Below, piece after piece: positions 8,378-16,929 of a stretch of 64,000 bases of DNA. The notes under the pieces were generated by a model. The model worked only from the letters and a program-made list of their open reading frames with translations, was not told the origin of the DNA and made no database searches. Source of the stretch: Actinospineispora spinosispora DSM 44797 (lineage in GTDB: Bacteria; Actinomycetota; Actinomycetes; Mycobacteriales; Pseudonocardiaceae); assembly GCF_000429025.1 (NCBI RefSeq), contig NZ_KE386835.1, forward strand, positions 564,014 through 628,013. The letters are read 5' to 3'. The translations under genes were made by a program, and so were the position numbers. Each line of letters opens with the position of its first letter. Position 1 is the stretch's first letter.

Positions 8378-9204
8378 CAGGCGATCTTCACCGTGGTCGT
8401 GGAGCCCCACAGCGCGAGACTCACGGCGATGTCGATCACGAAGATCAGGACGAGCGAGGCACGGACCGAACGTCCCACCGCGACACCTACCCCGGCGGGG
8501 CCACCGGTCGCCCGGTACCCGTAGTAACAGTGGATCAGGATGATCAGAACCGCCGTGACCAGCACCTTCAGGAACGAGTACAGGATGTCGACCGGCGGGA
8601 GGAACAGCTCGAAGTAGTGGTCGTAGGTGCCGAGCGACTGGCCGTAGAAGATCGACACGGTCAGCCGCGAGGCCAGGTACGAGGCCAGCAGACCCGCCGC
8701 GTACAGCGGGACGATCGCCACGAAGCCGGCGATCAGCCGGGTGGTGATCAGGAACGGAAGGCTGGGCACCGCCATGACCTCGAGCGCGTCGATCTCCTCG
8801 GAGATGCGCATGGCGCCGAGCTGCGCGGTGAAACCGGCGCCCACCGTCGCGGTCAGGCCGATCGCGGCGACCAGCGGCGAGATCTCGCGGGTGTTGAAGT
8901 ACGCGGCGATGAACGCGGTGAACGCGGCGGCGCCGAGCTGGTTCAGACCCGCGTAGACCTGCAGACCGACGACCGAGCCGGTGAACGACGTCAGCAGCGC
9001 GACGATGATCACCGTGCCACCGACCAGGGCGAGCCCGCCCGCGCCGAAGGTGACCTCGGTGAGGATGCGCAGTACTTCCTTCTTGTACCGGGTCAGCGTG
9101 CGCGGGAACCAGCGGATCGCCCTGATGTAGAGCCAGCCCTGGTCACCGAGTTCGTCGAGAACCCGCAGCGGTGCTTCCGCGACCCGCTTCAACTCATCTG
9201 CCAC
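8377..9204 (-). CDS. yrbEB: Mce importer permease YrbEB (MlaE family)
   Basis: Second of two MlaE-type integral membrane permeases that form the transmembrane core of the Mce transporter. 275 residues with about five hydrophobic helices; the conserved MlaE loop is seen in AQLGAMRISEEIDALEVM, where the EEIDAL coupling motif is expected to contact the MceG ATPase. GTG start seven bases after the yrbEA stop, with a GAAGGGAAG-type ribosome site. Confidence 0.94.
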   Translation of the reverse strand: MADELKRVAEAPLRVLDELGDQGWLYIRAIRWFPRTLTRYKKEVLRILTEVTFGAGGLALVGGTVIIVALLTSFTGSVVGLQVYAGLNQLGAAAFTAFIAAYFNTREISPLVAAIGLTATVGAGFTAQLGAMRISEEIDALEVMAVPSLPFLITTRLIAGFVAIVPLYAAGLLASYLASRLTVSIFYGQSLGTYDHYFELFLPPVDILYSFLKVLVTAVLIILIHCYYGYRATGGPAGVGVAVGRSVRASLVLIFVIDIAVSLALWGSTTTVKIA

Positions 9205-9211
9205 CGGGTTC

Positions 9212-9997
9212 TCAGCTTCCCTTCGCCGGGATCAGCGTCAGATAGATCGTGGTGAGCACCACGTTGATCAGGTACACGAGCACGAAGCTGATGACGACGG
9301 ACTGGTTCACCGCGTCACCCACACCCTTCGGCCCTGGCGCCGGGTTGAGCCCCCGGTAGGACGCGACGATGCCGGCCGCGACGCCGAAGAACAGTGCCTT
9401 GATCGCACCGATGACCAGGTCGGCTGGCTGCGCCAGCTGGGAGAAACCCGCGAGGTAGGCACCGGGGGTGCCGTTCTGCAGGATGACGTTGTAGAAGTAC
9501 CCGCCCGCGACACCGACGATCGTGATCAGCCCGTTGAGCAGGACGGCGACGATCGCGGCGGCCAGCACCCTGGGCACCACGAGGCGCTGGATCGCGGAGA
9601 TGCCGAGCACCTCCATCGCGTCGATCTCCTCACGGATCGTCCGCGCGCCCAGGTCCGCGCAGATCGCGGTGCCACCGGCGCCGGAGATCAGCAGCGCGCA
9701 GATGATCGGGGCGGCCTGCTGCACGTTCGCCAGGACGCTCGCCGCGCCGGTGAACGACTGTGCGCCGATCTGTCTGGTCAACGACCCGAGCTGCAGTGAG
9801 ATCACCGCGCCGAACGCCATCGACACCAGAGCGGCGGGCAGGATCGACACGCTCGCGATGAACCACAGCTGGTCGATCAGCTCGCGCAGCTGGAAGGGGC
9901 GCTTGAACAGGTTGCGCCCGACATCCAGGCCGAGCGCAAAGATCTTGCCCACCTGCTGCAGCGCCGCGGTGGGTCGTGCGATCAGCGGACTGGTCAC
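9212..9997 (-). CDS. yrbEA: Mce importer permease YrbEA (MlaE family)
   Basis: First gene of the mce operon. 261 residues, MlaE fold, about five membrane helices, with the family motif GARTIREEIDAMEVLG in the cytoplasmic loop that docks the ATPase. GTG start (MTSPLIARP). The gene order yrbEA-yrbEB-mceABCDEF with stop/start overlaps is the standard actinobacterial mce layout, so all eight are inferred to be one transcript from the 9998-10254 region. No mkl/mceG ATPase is linked here. Confidence 0.94.
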   Translation of the reverse strand: MTSPLIARPTAALQQVGKIFALGLDVGRNLFKRPFQLRELIDQLWFIASVSILPAALVSMAFGAVISLQLGSLTRQIGAQSFTGAASVLANVQQAAPIICALLISGAGGTAICADLGARTIREEIDAMEVLGISAIQRLVVPRVLAAAIVAVLLNGLITIVGVAGGYFYNVILQNGTPGAYLAGFSQLAQPADLVIGAIKALFFGVAAGIVASYRGLNPAPGPKGVGDAVNQSVVISFVLVYLINVVLTTIYLTLIPAKGS

Positions 9998-10254
9998 GTG
10001 ACTCCGTACCTTGCCGGGGGAATCCGATAATTCGGGCTACCCATATATCCCTATCAGGTGAGCACAATCTCTCTTACGGGAGACCCGAGGCGCCCCGGCG
10101 AGTTAACGAGCCACAGTGGACTCGGGTTACTCGCGAGTTGGAACTATTGCTTCTCACGCGGGTATCGATTCGACTCGCGGATAAATTATGGTGACCGACG
10201 TAGGTCTACCGTCCTGGTAGGACCGTCGTGATTCATGACCCTGGAGGACGCATC
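9998..10254. promoter_or_regulatory. Divergent promoter region, mce operon / racemase
   Basis: The gap separates two outward-reading genes and must hold both promoters. It is locally AT-rich near 10027-10060 (mce side, TATATG on the minus strand) and near 10183-10193 (GATAAATTAT on the plus side). Two dyads are visible: ACTCGCGAGT at 10129-10138 and an imperfect inverted repeat GGTCTACC/GGTAGGACC at 10203-10224, just upstream of the racemase ribosome site. No regulator can be assigned. Confidence 0.4.
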
Positions 10255-11358
10255 GTGGCTGGACCATTGGCTGGACTGAAGGTCGTCGAGCTGGGCGGCA
10301 TCGGCCCGGGACCACACGCCGCCATGATCCTGGCCGACCTCGGCGCCGACGTCGTCAGGGTGGAGCGCCCCGCGGGCAGCCTCAAGCTCACCGGCGGCAA
10401 GGACTACACACTGCGCGGGCGCCGTTCGGTGGCGGCCGACCTGAAGTCGGAGGCCGGCCGGGAGACCGTGCTGCGGCTCGCCGAGAAGGCCGACGTGCTC
10501 CTGGAAGGTCTGCGTCCCGGCGTCACCGAGCGGCTCGGCGTGGGCCCCGAGGACTGCCGCGCGCGCAACCCGCGCCTGGTGTACGGCCGGATGACCGGCT
10601 GGGGGCAGGACGGCCCGCTCGCGCCGAGGGCCGGGCATGACATCAACTACATCTCGCTGACCGGCGCCCTGCACGCGATCGGCCAGGCGGACAAGCCGAT
10701 CCCGCCGCTGAACCTCGTCGGCGACTACGGCGGCGGCTCGATGTTGCTGGTCATCGGCGTGCTGGCGGCGCTGACCGAGCGGCAGAACTCGGGTGAGGGC
10801 CAGATCGTGGACGCCGCGATGATCGACGGGACGTCCATCCTGAGCCAGATGTTCTGGTCCCTGCGCGGCAGCGGGGTGTGGAACGACAACCGCCACGACA
10901 ACCTGCTCGACGGCTCCACCCCGTTCTACGACACCTACGAGTGCTCCGACGGACGCCACGTCGCGGTCGGCTCGCTCGAGCCGCAGTTCTACGCACTGCT
11001 GCTGAAGGGTCTCGGACTGGACACCGAGGACCTGCCCGCGCAGCACGACAAGTCCGGCTGGCCGGTGCTGCGCGAGCGGTTCACCGCCGCGTTCGCGAGC
11101 AGGACGCGGGACGAGTGGGCCGCGGTGTTCGCCGACACCGACGCCTGCGTGACGCCGGTCCTCACGTTCGCCGAGGCGGCGGAGCATCCGCACGTGCAGG
11201 CCCGCGACACGCTCATCGAGCTGGACGGGGTCACCCAGGCCGCGCCCGCCCCTCGTTTCTCCCGCACCCCGGCCGGAACACCCAGCACTCCCCCGGTCGC
11301 CGGCGCCGACACCGACTCGGTCTTCGCGGAATGGGGAATCAAGCCGCTCGACGAGTGA
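10255..11358 (+). CDS. mcr: Alpha-methylacyl-CoA racemase (CaiB/BaiF family)
   Basis: Interconverts (2R)- and (2S)-methylacyl-CoA, needed for beta-oxidation of methyl-branched fatty acids and sterol side chains. The N-terminus GLKVVELGGIGPGPHAAMIL is the racemase signature, distinguishing it from CoA-transferases. Candidate catalytic residues by alignment to mycobacterial Mcr are His128 (AGHDINYI), Asp157 (VGDYGG) and a Glu in GSLEPQF. The GTG start at 10255 has a GGAGG six bases upstream; 367 residues, normal size. Divergent from the mce operon, so a shared lipid theme is plausible but unproven. Confidence 0.9.
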   Translation: MAGPLAGLKVVELGGIGPGPHAAMILADLGADVVRVERPAGSLKLTGGKDYTLRGRRSVAADLKSEAGRETVLRLAEKADVLLEGLRPGVTERLGVGPEDCRARNPRLVYGRMTGWGQDGPLAPRAGHDINYISLTGALHAIGQADKPIPPLNLVGDYGGGSMLLVIGVLAALTERQNSGEGQIVDAAMIDGTSILSQMFWSLRGSGVWNDNRHDNLLDGSTPFYDTYECSDGRHVAVGSLEPQFYALLLKGLGLDTEDLPAQHDKSGWPVLRERFTAAFASRTRDEWAAVFADTDACVTPVLTFAEAAEHPHVQARDTLIELDGVTQAAPAPRFSRTPAGTPSTPPVAGADTDSVFAEWGIKPLDE

Positions 11359-11384
11359 TTCGGCGGTACCCGTAGGGTATTTGC

Positions 11385-12011
11385 ATGGTTAGGCCGTTAC
11401 GGACGGTGGCGGACTGGCGCCATTTTTCAGAGTCCCATGACCTCGACCCCGTGCTGAATGCGGCGGTCGCCGCTTTCGTGACTTTCGGCTACCACGGAAC
11501 CACGATGCGGGAAATCGCCCGTCGCGCGGAGCTGTCCGTCCCCGGCCTCTACCACCACTACCCCAGCAAGCAGACCATGCTGGTCGGGGTCCTCGACGCC
11601 GCGATGACCGAATTTCGGTGGCGCATGCTCGCGGCCGACGAAGAGGGCGACGAGGACCCCGTCCTGCGGCTGGAGCTGCTGGTCACCGCGCTGGTGCTGT
11701 TCCACTGCCGTCGCCAGGAGCTCGGCATCGTCGCGAACAACGAGATGCGCAGCCTCGAGGAGCCCAACCGGCGTCGCATCCTGAACGCCCGCACCGAGAT
11801 GCAGCGCCTGGTCGACGGCGCGGTCCTGGACGGTTCGGCGCGCGGCGTCTTCCGCACGCGCTACCCGGTGGACGCAAGCCGAGCCGTGGTGACCATGTCG
11901 ATCGCGGTGGCCACCTGGTTCAAGCCCGACCTGCCCCTGTCCCCGGAGGACGTGGCAGACCGCTACGTCGACTACGCCCTGGGCGCGGTCGAGTTCTACG
12001 ACCTCACGTGA
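11385..12011 (+). CDS. TetR/AcrR family regulator
   Basis: 208 residues with an N-terminal helix-turn-helix (about residues 31-75; REIARRAELSVPGLYHHY is the recognition region) and a helical ligand domain (about 85-205). It begins 26 bp after the racemase in the same direction, so co-transcription is likely and acyl-CoA or lipid sensing is a reasonable guess. The stop codon TGA lies inside the first of four CACGTG units spaced nine bases apart, an odd junction with the downstream repeat region. Confidence 0.88.
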   Translation: MVRPLRTVADWRHFSESHDLDPVLNAAVAAFVTFGYHGTTMREIARRAELSVPGLYHHYPSKQTMLVGVLDAAMTEFRWRMLAADEEGDEDPVLRLELLVTALVLFHCRRQELGIVANNEMRSLEEPNRRRILNARTEMQRLVDGAVLDGSARGVFRTRYPVDASRAVVTMSIAVATWFKPDLPLSPEDVADRYVDYALGAVEFYDLT

Positions 12012-12037
12012 GCCACGTGAGCCACGTGAGCCACGTG
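12005..12037. repeat. Four CACGTG units at 9 bp spacing
   Basis: The unit GAGCCACGT repeats so that CACGTG occurs at 12005, 12014, 12023 and 12032. The array overlaps the TetR stop codon and runs directly into a GTGAGTG hairpin. Confidence 0.9.
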
Positions 12038-12151
12038 AGTGGCAAGGGCGTCTACCCCGAAGGGGCGCCGAAGGCGTAGGCGCTCGGAGCACTCACGACA
12101 GCTTTTCCGTCGTGAGTGATCCGGGCGCCTATAGGCGCCCTTGCCACTCAC
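12035..12151. repeat. Nested hairpin of the GTGAGTG family
   Basis: Outer arms GTGAGTGGCAAGGGCG (12035-12050) and its complement ending at 12151 enclose a second hairpin, CACTCACGACAG…CGTGAGTG (12090-12118). Within the right part, GGGCGCCTATAGGCGCCC is itself a palindrome. It follows the TetR gene and may end its transcript. Confidence 0.75.
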
Positions 12152-12258
12152 GAGTCGACGGCGAAGCCGAGATGCCTTGAAGCCGGGCACGGGCTAAGCC
12201 GGGGACGGGGCCGTGGTCCCGACCGCGTGCACAGAGTTGCGCTGCCTCGGGGTCCCTC

Positions 12259-12376
12259 GTGAGTGCTGAGGGCGCCTATAGCCGCTCTACGCACTCACGA
12301 CGGAAAAGCTGTCGTGAGTGCGTAGAGCGGCTACGCTTCGCGCCCCTTCGGGGTAGACGCCCTCATCACTCACGAG
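12259..12376. repeat. Second nested hairpin of the GTGAGTG family
   Basis: Outer arms GTGAGTGCTGAGGGCG and CGCCCTCATCACTCAC enclose an inner stem CGCTCTACGCACTCACGAC/GTCGTGAGTGCGTAGAGCG around a short loop. It resembles the preceding hairpin with a different inner stem. Confidence 0.75.
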
Positions 12377-12389
12377 GGGGACAGCAGAA

Positions 12390-12424
12390 CGGGCCGGTTC
12401 CTGGAAAGGAACCGGCCCGTTGTG
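12390..12424 (-). terminator. Terminator of rplJ-rplL
   Basis: Perfect stem AACGGGCCGGTTCCT / AGGAACCGGCCCGTT around a short loop lies about 17 bases past the rplL stop. No long T run follows, as is usual in high-GC actinobacteria. Confidence 0.75.
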
Positions 12425-12440
12425 CAAGGTGGTGCTGGGG

Positions 12441-12827
12441 TCAGCTGAGGCTGACCTTGGCGCCGGCCTCTTCCAGCTTCGCCTTGGCTGCCTCGGCAGC
12501 CTCCTTCGGCGCGTTCTCCAGGATCGGCTTCGGGGCGGACTCGACGAGGTCCTTGGCCTCCTTGAGGCCCAGGCCCGAGACGAGCTCGCGGACGACCTTG
12601 ATGACCTGGATCTTCTTGTCACCGGCGGCCTCGAGGACGACGTTGAACTCGTCCTTCTCCTCCTCGGCGGGGGCTGCGGCACCGGCGGGGCCGGCGGCGG
12701 CGACCGCGACCGGGGCGGCGGCGGTGACGTCGAAGGTGTCCTCGAACTTCTTCACGAACTCCGAGAGCTCGAGCAGCGTCATGTCCTTGAACGACTCGAG
12801 CAGCTCGTCGGTCGACAGCTTCGCCAT
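12441..12827 (-). CDS. rplL: 50S ribosomal protein L7/L12
   Basis: Stalk protein that recruits translation factors to the ribosome. 128 residues: N-terminal dimerisation helices (about 1-35), an Ala/Pro hinge (about 36-58) and the C-terminal factor-binding domain containing IQVIKVVRELVSGLGLKEAK. Directly follows rplJ in the same direction, spaced by 51 bp, and ends in a strong hairpin. Confidence 0.98.
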   Translation of the reverse strand: MAKLSTDELLESFKDMTLLELSEFVKKFEDTFDVTAAAPVAVAAAGPAGAAAPAEEEKDEFNVVLEAAGDKKIQVIKVVRELVSGLGLKEAKDLVESAPKPILENAPKEAAEAAKAKLEEAGAKVSLS

Positions 12828-12878
12828 GGTGGCGTGTCCTCTCTACGTACGGGTCAGTCTGGGTGTGATGTGTGCGGT

Positions 12879-13427
12879 CTACTCGGCAGCTTCGGCGGGT
12901 GCGTCGGCACCTTCCGAAGCGCGCTTGTCGGCCAGAGCCTGAGCCAGTCGTGCGACCTGCGACGCCGGAGCGTTGAACAGGGCGGCAGCCTGGGACGTCT
13001 TGGCCTTCATCGCGCCGGCCAGCTTGGCCAGCAGGACCTCACGGGACTCGAGGTCGGCGAGCTTGTTCACCTCGTCGGTGGACAACGGGCGGCCGTCCAT
13101 GACGCCGCCCCTGATCACCAGGCCCTTGTTGTCCTTGGCGAAGTTACGCAGTGCCTTCGCGGCATCGACCGGCTCGCCGGTCACGAAGGCAATGGCAGTG
13201 GGGCCGACCAGCAGCTGGTCGAGCCCGTCCACCCCGGCGTCAGCGGCTGCCCGCTTGACCAGGGTGTTCTTCGCCACGCGGTACGTGGCCGAGTCCCCGA
13301 GAGCCCGTCGCAGCTCGGAAAGCTGCGACACGGTCAGACCGCGGTATTCGGTGATCACCGATGCGGATGCGCCGCGAAAACGGTCGGCGATCTCCGCGAC
13401 GGCAGCCACCTTGTCGGGCCGTGCCAT
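12879..13427 (-). CDS. rplJ: 50S ribosomal protein L10
   Basis: Base of the ribosomal stalk, binding 23S rRNA and L7/L12 dimers. 182 residues; the N-terminal RNA-binding domain shows VITEYRGLTVSQLSELRR and VAKNTLVKRAA, and the C-terminal helix binds L12. The ATG is preceded by GAGGAGG. A long structured leader precedes it, and in this family the L10-L12 complex normally represses its own mRNA there. Confidence 0.98.
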   Translation of the reverse strand: MARPDKVAAVAEIADRFRGASASVITEYRGLTVSQLSELRRALGDSATYRVAKNTLVKRAAADAGVDGLDQLLVGPTAIAFVTGEPVDAAKALRNFAKDNKGLVIRGGVMDGRPLSTDEVNKLADLESREVLLAKLAGAMKAKTSQAAALFNAPASQVARLAQALADKRASEGADAPAEAAE

Positions 13428-13665
13428 CGGGCCTCCTCATGTAGCGGTATCAGGGGTGCACCACCGCACGACCAGCCCCGCTACACGACAAACGCCCCGG
13501 CGCAAGGCGCACGGGGCGTGGAGCACAGCGCGGCACACGGCCACGATGTGAGCTACTACCTCGTTCTCCCTGCGCGGGCCGCTCGCCGGATGGCGGAGCT
13601 TTTAGGCCAGCGAGATCAGGCGAACCTGAGCGCGCGGCGACCTGCGGTCTACGGTGGAACTTCCC
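13428..13665 (-). ncRNA. Probable L10 leader of rplJ
   Basis: About 240 bases of gene-free sequence precede rplJ. On the minus strand it begins CCACCGTAGACCGCAGGTC, a motif like those of ribosomal protein L10 leaders, and later carries a GC hairpin ACGCCCC…GGGGCGT (13490-13519) and further pairings close to the start codon. Autoregulation by L10(L12) is family knowledge; the exact fold was not computed. Confidence 0.55.
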
Positions 13666-13786
13666 CTACCATACGTGACCGTTTCCCGACACGTATCACC
13701 GGGTAGCGCGTTGCCCTGGCGAGCACGGTCCGACGGACTAGTGTGGCCCGGCATACGGGGGCAGATATATCGGGGAGGGTCTGGCT

Positions 13787-14077
13787 ATGGACACTGTGTG
13801 GATCGACGTCAGCATGTGGAGCGGGCTGAGCGGTAAGCCCCAGCCGTACATGGACGTCGAGTGCGAGGTGCCGGACGAGACGCCGTCGGACGGTCCGGGC
13901 TGGCGGGACTGGGCGGTGGAGCAGCTCGGTCATGTGGCGACGACCGACGACTGGCAACCGGGCCGCTACCACTTCACCGTGGAGGAGCGGGACCCTTCGG
14001 GCCGCTCACATTCTCCCCTGGCTCAGGGCATCTGGGAGTGGAGCACCCCCCGCGAGTCGGGGCTCCCAGCACTCTGA
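13787..14077 (+). CDS. Small conserved-looking hypothetical protein
   Basis: A 96-residue acidic protein, Trp-rich (WIDVSMW, WRDWAVEQL, IWEWS), with no signal peptide or membrane helix. Codon use is normal for the window and a GGGGAGGG ribosome site precedes the ATG. It is the only rightward gene inside the leftward ribosomal block, lying between rplA and rplJ, and its promoter would be divergent from rplJ. I do not recognise the family; alternation of charged and aromatic residues suggests a small beta-rich cytosolic domain. Confidence 0.65.
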   Translation: MDTVWIDVSMWSGLSGKPQPYMDVECEVPDETPSDGPGWRDWAVEQLGHVATTDDWQPGRYHFTVEERDPSGRSHSPLAQGIWEWSTPRESGLPAL

Positions 14078-14099
14078 GTCGGGAGCCTCAGCACACGAC

Positions 14100-14134
14100 A
14101 ACGCCGGCCGGGCCCACGAAGGGCCCGGCCGGCG
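14100..14134. terminator. Bidirectional terminator
   Basis: Perfect 15 bp stem ACGCCGGCCGGGCCC / GGGCCCGGCCGGCGT with a short loop, placed between the converging rplA and the small hypothetical gene; it can serve both. Confidence 0.85.
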
Positions 14135-14152
14135 TTGATGTGTCTCGACTCG

Positions 14153-14869
14153 TCAGGCGGTGGGCTCGTCCACCAGCAGGTTGCGAGTGCGGTTCGGGTC
14201 GACCGGGATGCCCGGGCCCGTGGTGGTGCTGAAGGTGATCTTCTTGATGTAGCGGCCCTTGGCGGCCGACGGCTTGGCGCGCGAAATCTCGTCGAGCGCG
14301 GCGGCGTAGTTCTCCACCAGCTTCTCGGTGTCGAAGCTCGCCTTGCCGATCACCAGGTGCAGGTTGGACTGCTTGTCAACCCGGAAGTTGATCTTACCGC
14401 CCTTGATCTCGTTGACGGCCTTCGTCACATCGGTGGTGACCGTGCCGGTCTTCGGGTTCGGCATCAGGCCACGCGGGCCGAGGACGCGAGCGATACGACC
14501 GACCTTGGCCATCTGGTCCGGGGTGGCGATGGCGGCGTCGAAGTCCAGCCAGCCGCCCTGGATGCGGGCGATCAGCTCCTCCGAACCGACCTCGTCCGCG
14601 CCGGCGGCCTGGGCCTCTTCGGCCTTGTCACCGGCGGCGAACACGATCACCCGAGCGGTCTTGCCGGTACCGTGAGGCAGGTTCACGGTGCCTCGGACCA
14701 TCTGGTCGGCCTTGCGGGGGTCCACGCCGAGCCGCATGGCGACCTCGACGGTGGAGTCCATCTTCGAGCTGGACGTCTCCCTGGCGAGACCGGCGGCCTC
14801 GAGCGGACTGTACAGCTTGTCCTTGTCGATCTTCTCCGCTGCTTCGCGGTAGCCCTTGCTGCGCTTCAT
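14153..14869 (-). CDS. rplA: 50S ribosomal protein L1
   Basis: Binds 23S rRNA at the L1 stalk and controls release of tRNA from the E site. 238 residues from the ATG at 14869 (MKRSKGYREAAEK), which has GGAGAG upstream; a longer reading frame exists but its extension looks unlike L1. The central motif RVLGPRGLMPNPKTGTV is the L1 signature. Follows rplK by 74 bp in the secE-nusG-rplK-rplA order. Confidence 0.98.
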   Translation of the reverse strand: MKRSKGYREAAEKIDKDKLYSPLEAAGLARETSSSKMDSTVEVAMRLGVDPRKADQMVRGTVNLPHGTGKTARVIVFAAGDKAEEAQAAGADEVGSEELIARIQGGWLDFDAAIATPDQMAKVGRIARVLGPRGLMPNPKTGTVTTDVTKAVNEIKGGKINFRVDKQSNLHLVIGKASFDTEKLVENYAAALDEISRAKPSAAKGRYIKKITFSTTTGPGIPVDPNRTRNLLVDEPTA

Positions 14870-14943
14870 GTCTGTCTCTCCTGAGTCAGCTGTGGTTCGA
14901 GCCGCGCCCGGCTCTCCCACGTGGTTCTTGAGGGGGGTGAGGG

Positions 14944-15378
14944 TCAGCCCTGGACCGTGATGCCCATGGACCGAGCAGTGCCGGCGATGATCTTCGCGGC
15001 CTGGTCGATGTCGTTGGCGTTCAGGTCGGGCATCTTCTGCGTGGCGATCTCCCGGACCTGGTCCATGGTGACCGTGGCGACCTTCTTGACGTGCGGCTCG
15101 CCAGAGCCCTTCTCGACGCCGGCGGCCTTGAGCAGCAGCTTGGCGGCGGGAGGGGTCTTCAGCTGGAAGGTGAAGGAACGGTCTTCGTAGACCGAGATCT
15201 CCACCGGGACCACATTGCCGCGCTGCGACTCGGTCGCCGCGTTGTAGGCCTTGCAGAACTCCATGATGTTGACGCCGTGCTGACCCAGCGCCGGACCGAC
15301 CGGCGGCGCCGGGTTGGCCGCGCCGGCCTTGATCTGGAGCTTGATGATCGCGGAAAGCTTCCGCTTCTTGGGGGGCAT
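14944..15378 (-). CDS. rplK: 50S ribosomal protein L11
   Basis: Forms the GTPase-associated centre of the 50S subunit and is the target region of thiopeptides. 144 residues; N-terminal domain with KLQIKAGAANPAPPVGPALG and C-terminal rRNA-binding domain with HVKKVATVTMDQVREIA. ATG preceded by GGAAG. Same operon as nusG. Confidence 0.98.
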   Translation of the reverse strand: MPPKKRKLSAIIKLQIKAGAANPAPPVGPALGQHGVNIMEFCKAYNAATESQRGNVVPVEISVYEDRSFTFQLKTPPAAKLLLKAAGVEKGSGEPHVKKVATVTMDQVREIATQKMPDLNANDIDQAAKIIAGTARSMGITVQG

Positions 15379-15426
15379 GTCCGTTGCTTCCTTCTACCTG
15401 CTCGCCCGTCGCCCTGCCGCGACCGG

Positions 15427-16308
15427 CTAGATCTTGGATACCTGGGTGAACGAGAGCTCGACCGGCGTTTCCCGGCCGAAGATCGACACCAGCACCTTGA
15501 GCTTCTGGGCGTCGACGTTGACCTCGTTGATGGTCGCCGGCAACGTGGCGAACGGCCCGTCCATGACGGTGACCGACTCGCCGACCTCGTAGTCGACCTC
15601 GATCGTCGCCTTACCGGCACCGGAGTCGCTGGACTTGCCGGCGGCGGCCTTGCGCGGCTGCTCCTGCTTCGGCAGCAGGAACTTGAGCACGTCGTCGACC
15701 GTCAGCGGGGACGGCCGGGAGGTGGCGCCGACGAAGCCGGTGACGCCCGGGGTGTTGCGCACGGCGCCCCAGGACTGGTCGTTGAGCTCCATCCGGACCA
15801 GGATGTAGCCGGGCAGCACCTTGCGCTGCACCTGCTTGCGCTGGCCGTTCTTGATCTCGGTGACCTCTTCGGTCGGAACCTCGACCTGGTAGATGAACTC
15901 CTCGACGTCCAGGGTCTGCACCCGGGTCTCGAGGTTGCTCTTCACCTTGTTCTCGTAGCCGGCGTAGGAGTGCACGACGTACCACTCGCCCGGTGCCCGG
16001 TTCAGCGCCTGGCGCATCTCCTCGGCGGGGTCGAGCTCCTCGTCGGAGTCGACCGCCTCGACGACTGCTTCGTCGCCGGAGTCGTCGTCCTCGGAGTCGT
16101 CGGTCTCCGAGTCGTCCGCGTCGGAGTCGTCGGAATCCTGACCGTCCTCGGTGTCGTCCACCGAGTCCTGCTCGTCGTTGTCGTGCGCGGGGGTGGCGTC
16201 CTCGGTGTCGAGCTGGGCCTCCGACTCCTCGGACTGGCCGGCCGACCCGAGCGCCTCGGCCACCGAGGTGAAATCGGTCGGCTCCGCGCCGCCGTCGTGG
16301 GAGGTCAC
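15427..16308 (-). CDS. nusG: Transcription termination/antitermination protein NusG
   Basis: Binds RNA polymerase and couples transcription with termination or translation. The NGN domain starts near residue 105 (WYVVHSYAGYENKVK) and the KOW domain near 235 (VGESVTVMDGPFATLPATI). In front lies a ~100-residue extension extremely rich in Asp, Glu and Ser, probably disordered; similar but variable acidic extensions are common in actinobacterial NusG. GTG start. Between secE and rplK as in most bacteria. Confidence 0.97.
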   Translation of the reverse strand: MTSHDGGAEPTDFTSVAEALGSAGQSEESEAQLDTEDATPAHDNDEQDSVDDTEDGQDSDDSDADDSETDDSEDDDSGDEAVVEAVDSDEELDPAEEMRQALNRAPGEWYVVHSYAGYENKVKSNLETRVQTLDVEEFIYQVEVPTEEVTEIKNGQRKQVQRKVLPGYILVRMELNDQSWGAVRNTPGVTGFVGATSRPSPLTVDDVLKFLLPKQEQPRKAAAGKSSDSGAGKATIEVDYEVGESVTVMDGPFATLPATINEVNVDAQKLKVLVSIFGRETPVELSFTQVSKI

Positions 16309-16394
16309 TACAGTCTCGCTTCCTTTCGTGCCTGGTTCGCTGTCGTCGCTCTGAGCTCTGTCAGCGGGCTGTCGCCGGAGGGTCCGACCTGTGT

Positions 16395-16745
16395 TCAGCC
16401 GTTGCCGAACACGGCGAAGACGCCCTTGGCGAACACATAGTCGAGCAGAGCGACCAACGCCACCATGAACGAGACGAACACCAGGACGACGAGCGTGTAC
16501 GACACCAAGTCCTTGCGGTTCGGCCAGATGACCTTGCGCAGCTCGGCGACGACCTCACGCAGGAACCGCACCAGCTTGGCCGGTGGGGACGTCTTCTGCC
16601 CGCGCCCGTCCCTGCTCGGCGTCGCCCGGCCCTTGCCACCGCCGAGATCGGCGCTCGATGACTGCCCGGACTGCCGACCACGACGATCGGCCGCGGTCGC
16701 CGGACGATCCCGCCCGGACCGCTCCGACTCGTGCTCCTCAGCCAC
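16395..16745 (-). CDS. secE: Preprotein translocase subunit SecE
   Basis: Clamps SecY in the plasma-membrane translocon. 116 residues: a long basic, disordered N-terminus (about 1-55), the conserved amphipathic segment VVAELRKVIWPNRKDL, then one TM helix (about 83-103). GTG start; tRNA-Trp lies just upstream in the same direction. Confidence 0.96.
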   Translation of the reverse strand: MAEEHESERSGRDRPATAADRRGRQSGQSSSADLGGGKGRATPSRDGRGQKTSPPAKLVRFLREVVAELRKVIWPNRKDLVSYTLVVLVFVSFMVALVALLDYVFAKGVFAVFGNG

Positions 16746-16853
16746 GTGCGCTCCACTCCATCATCGATCTGTGGTCATCGACCCGGGTACTGCTACTACC
16801 TTCGTGCACTTCCTGCATAACGCCTTCGTGCCCGAAAAAATCCCCGAGCACGG

Positions 16854-16929
<76 letters not shown>

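Noticed and set aside
10100..10254. KstR-type sterol operator in the mce promoter
   Set aside because: The TAGAAC-N2-GTTCTA-like pattern was not found; only unassigned dyads were seen.
12035..12376. Possible CRISPR array from spaced identical repeats
   Set aside because: Repeats are hairpin arms with no spacers of constant length and no cas genes.
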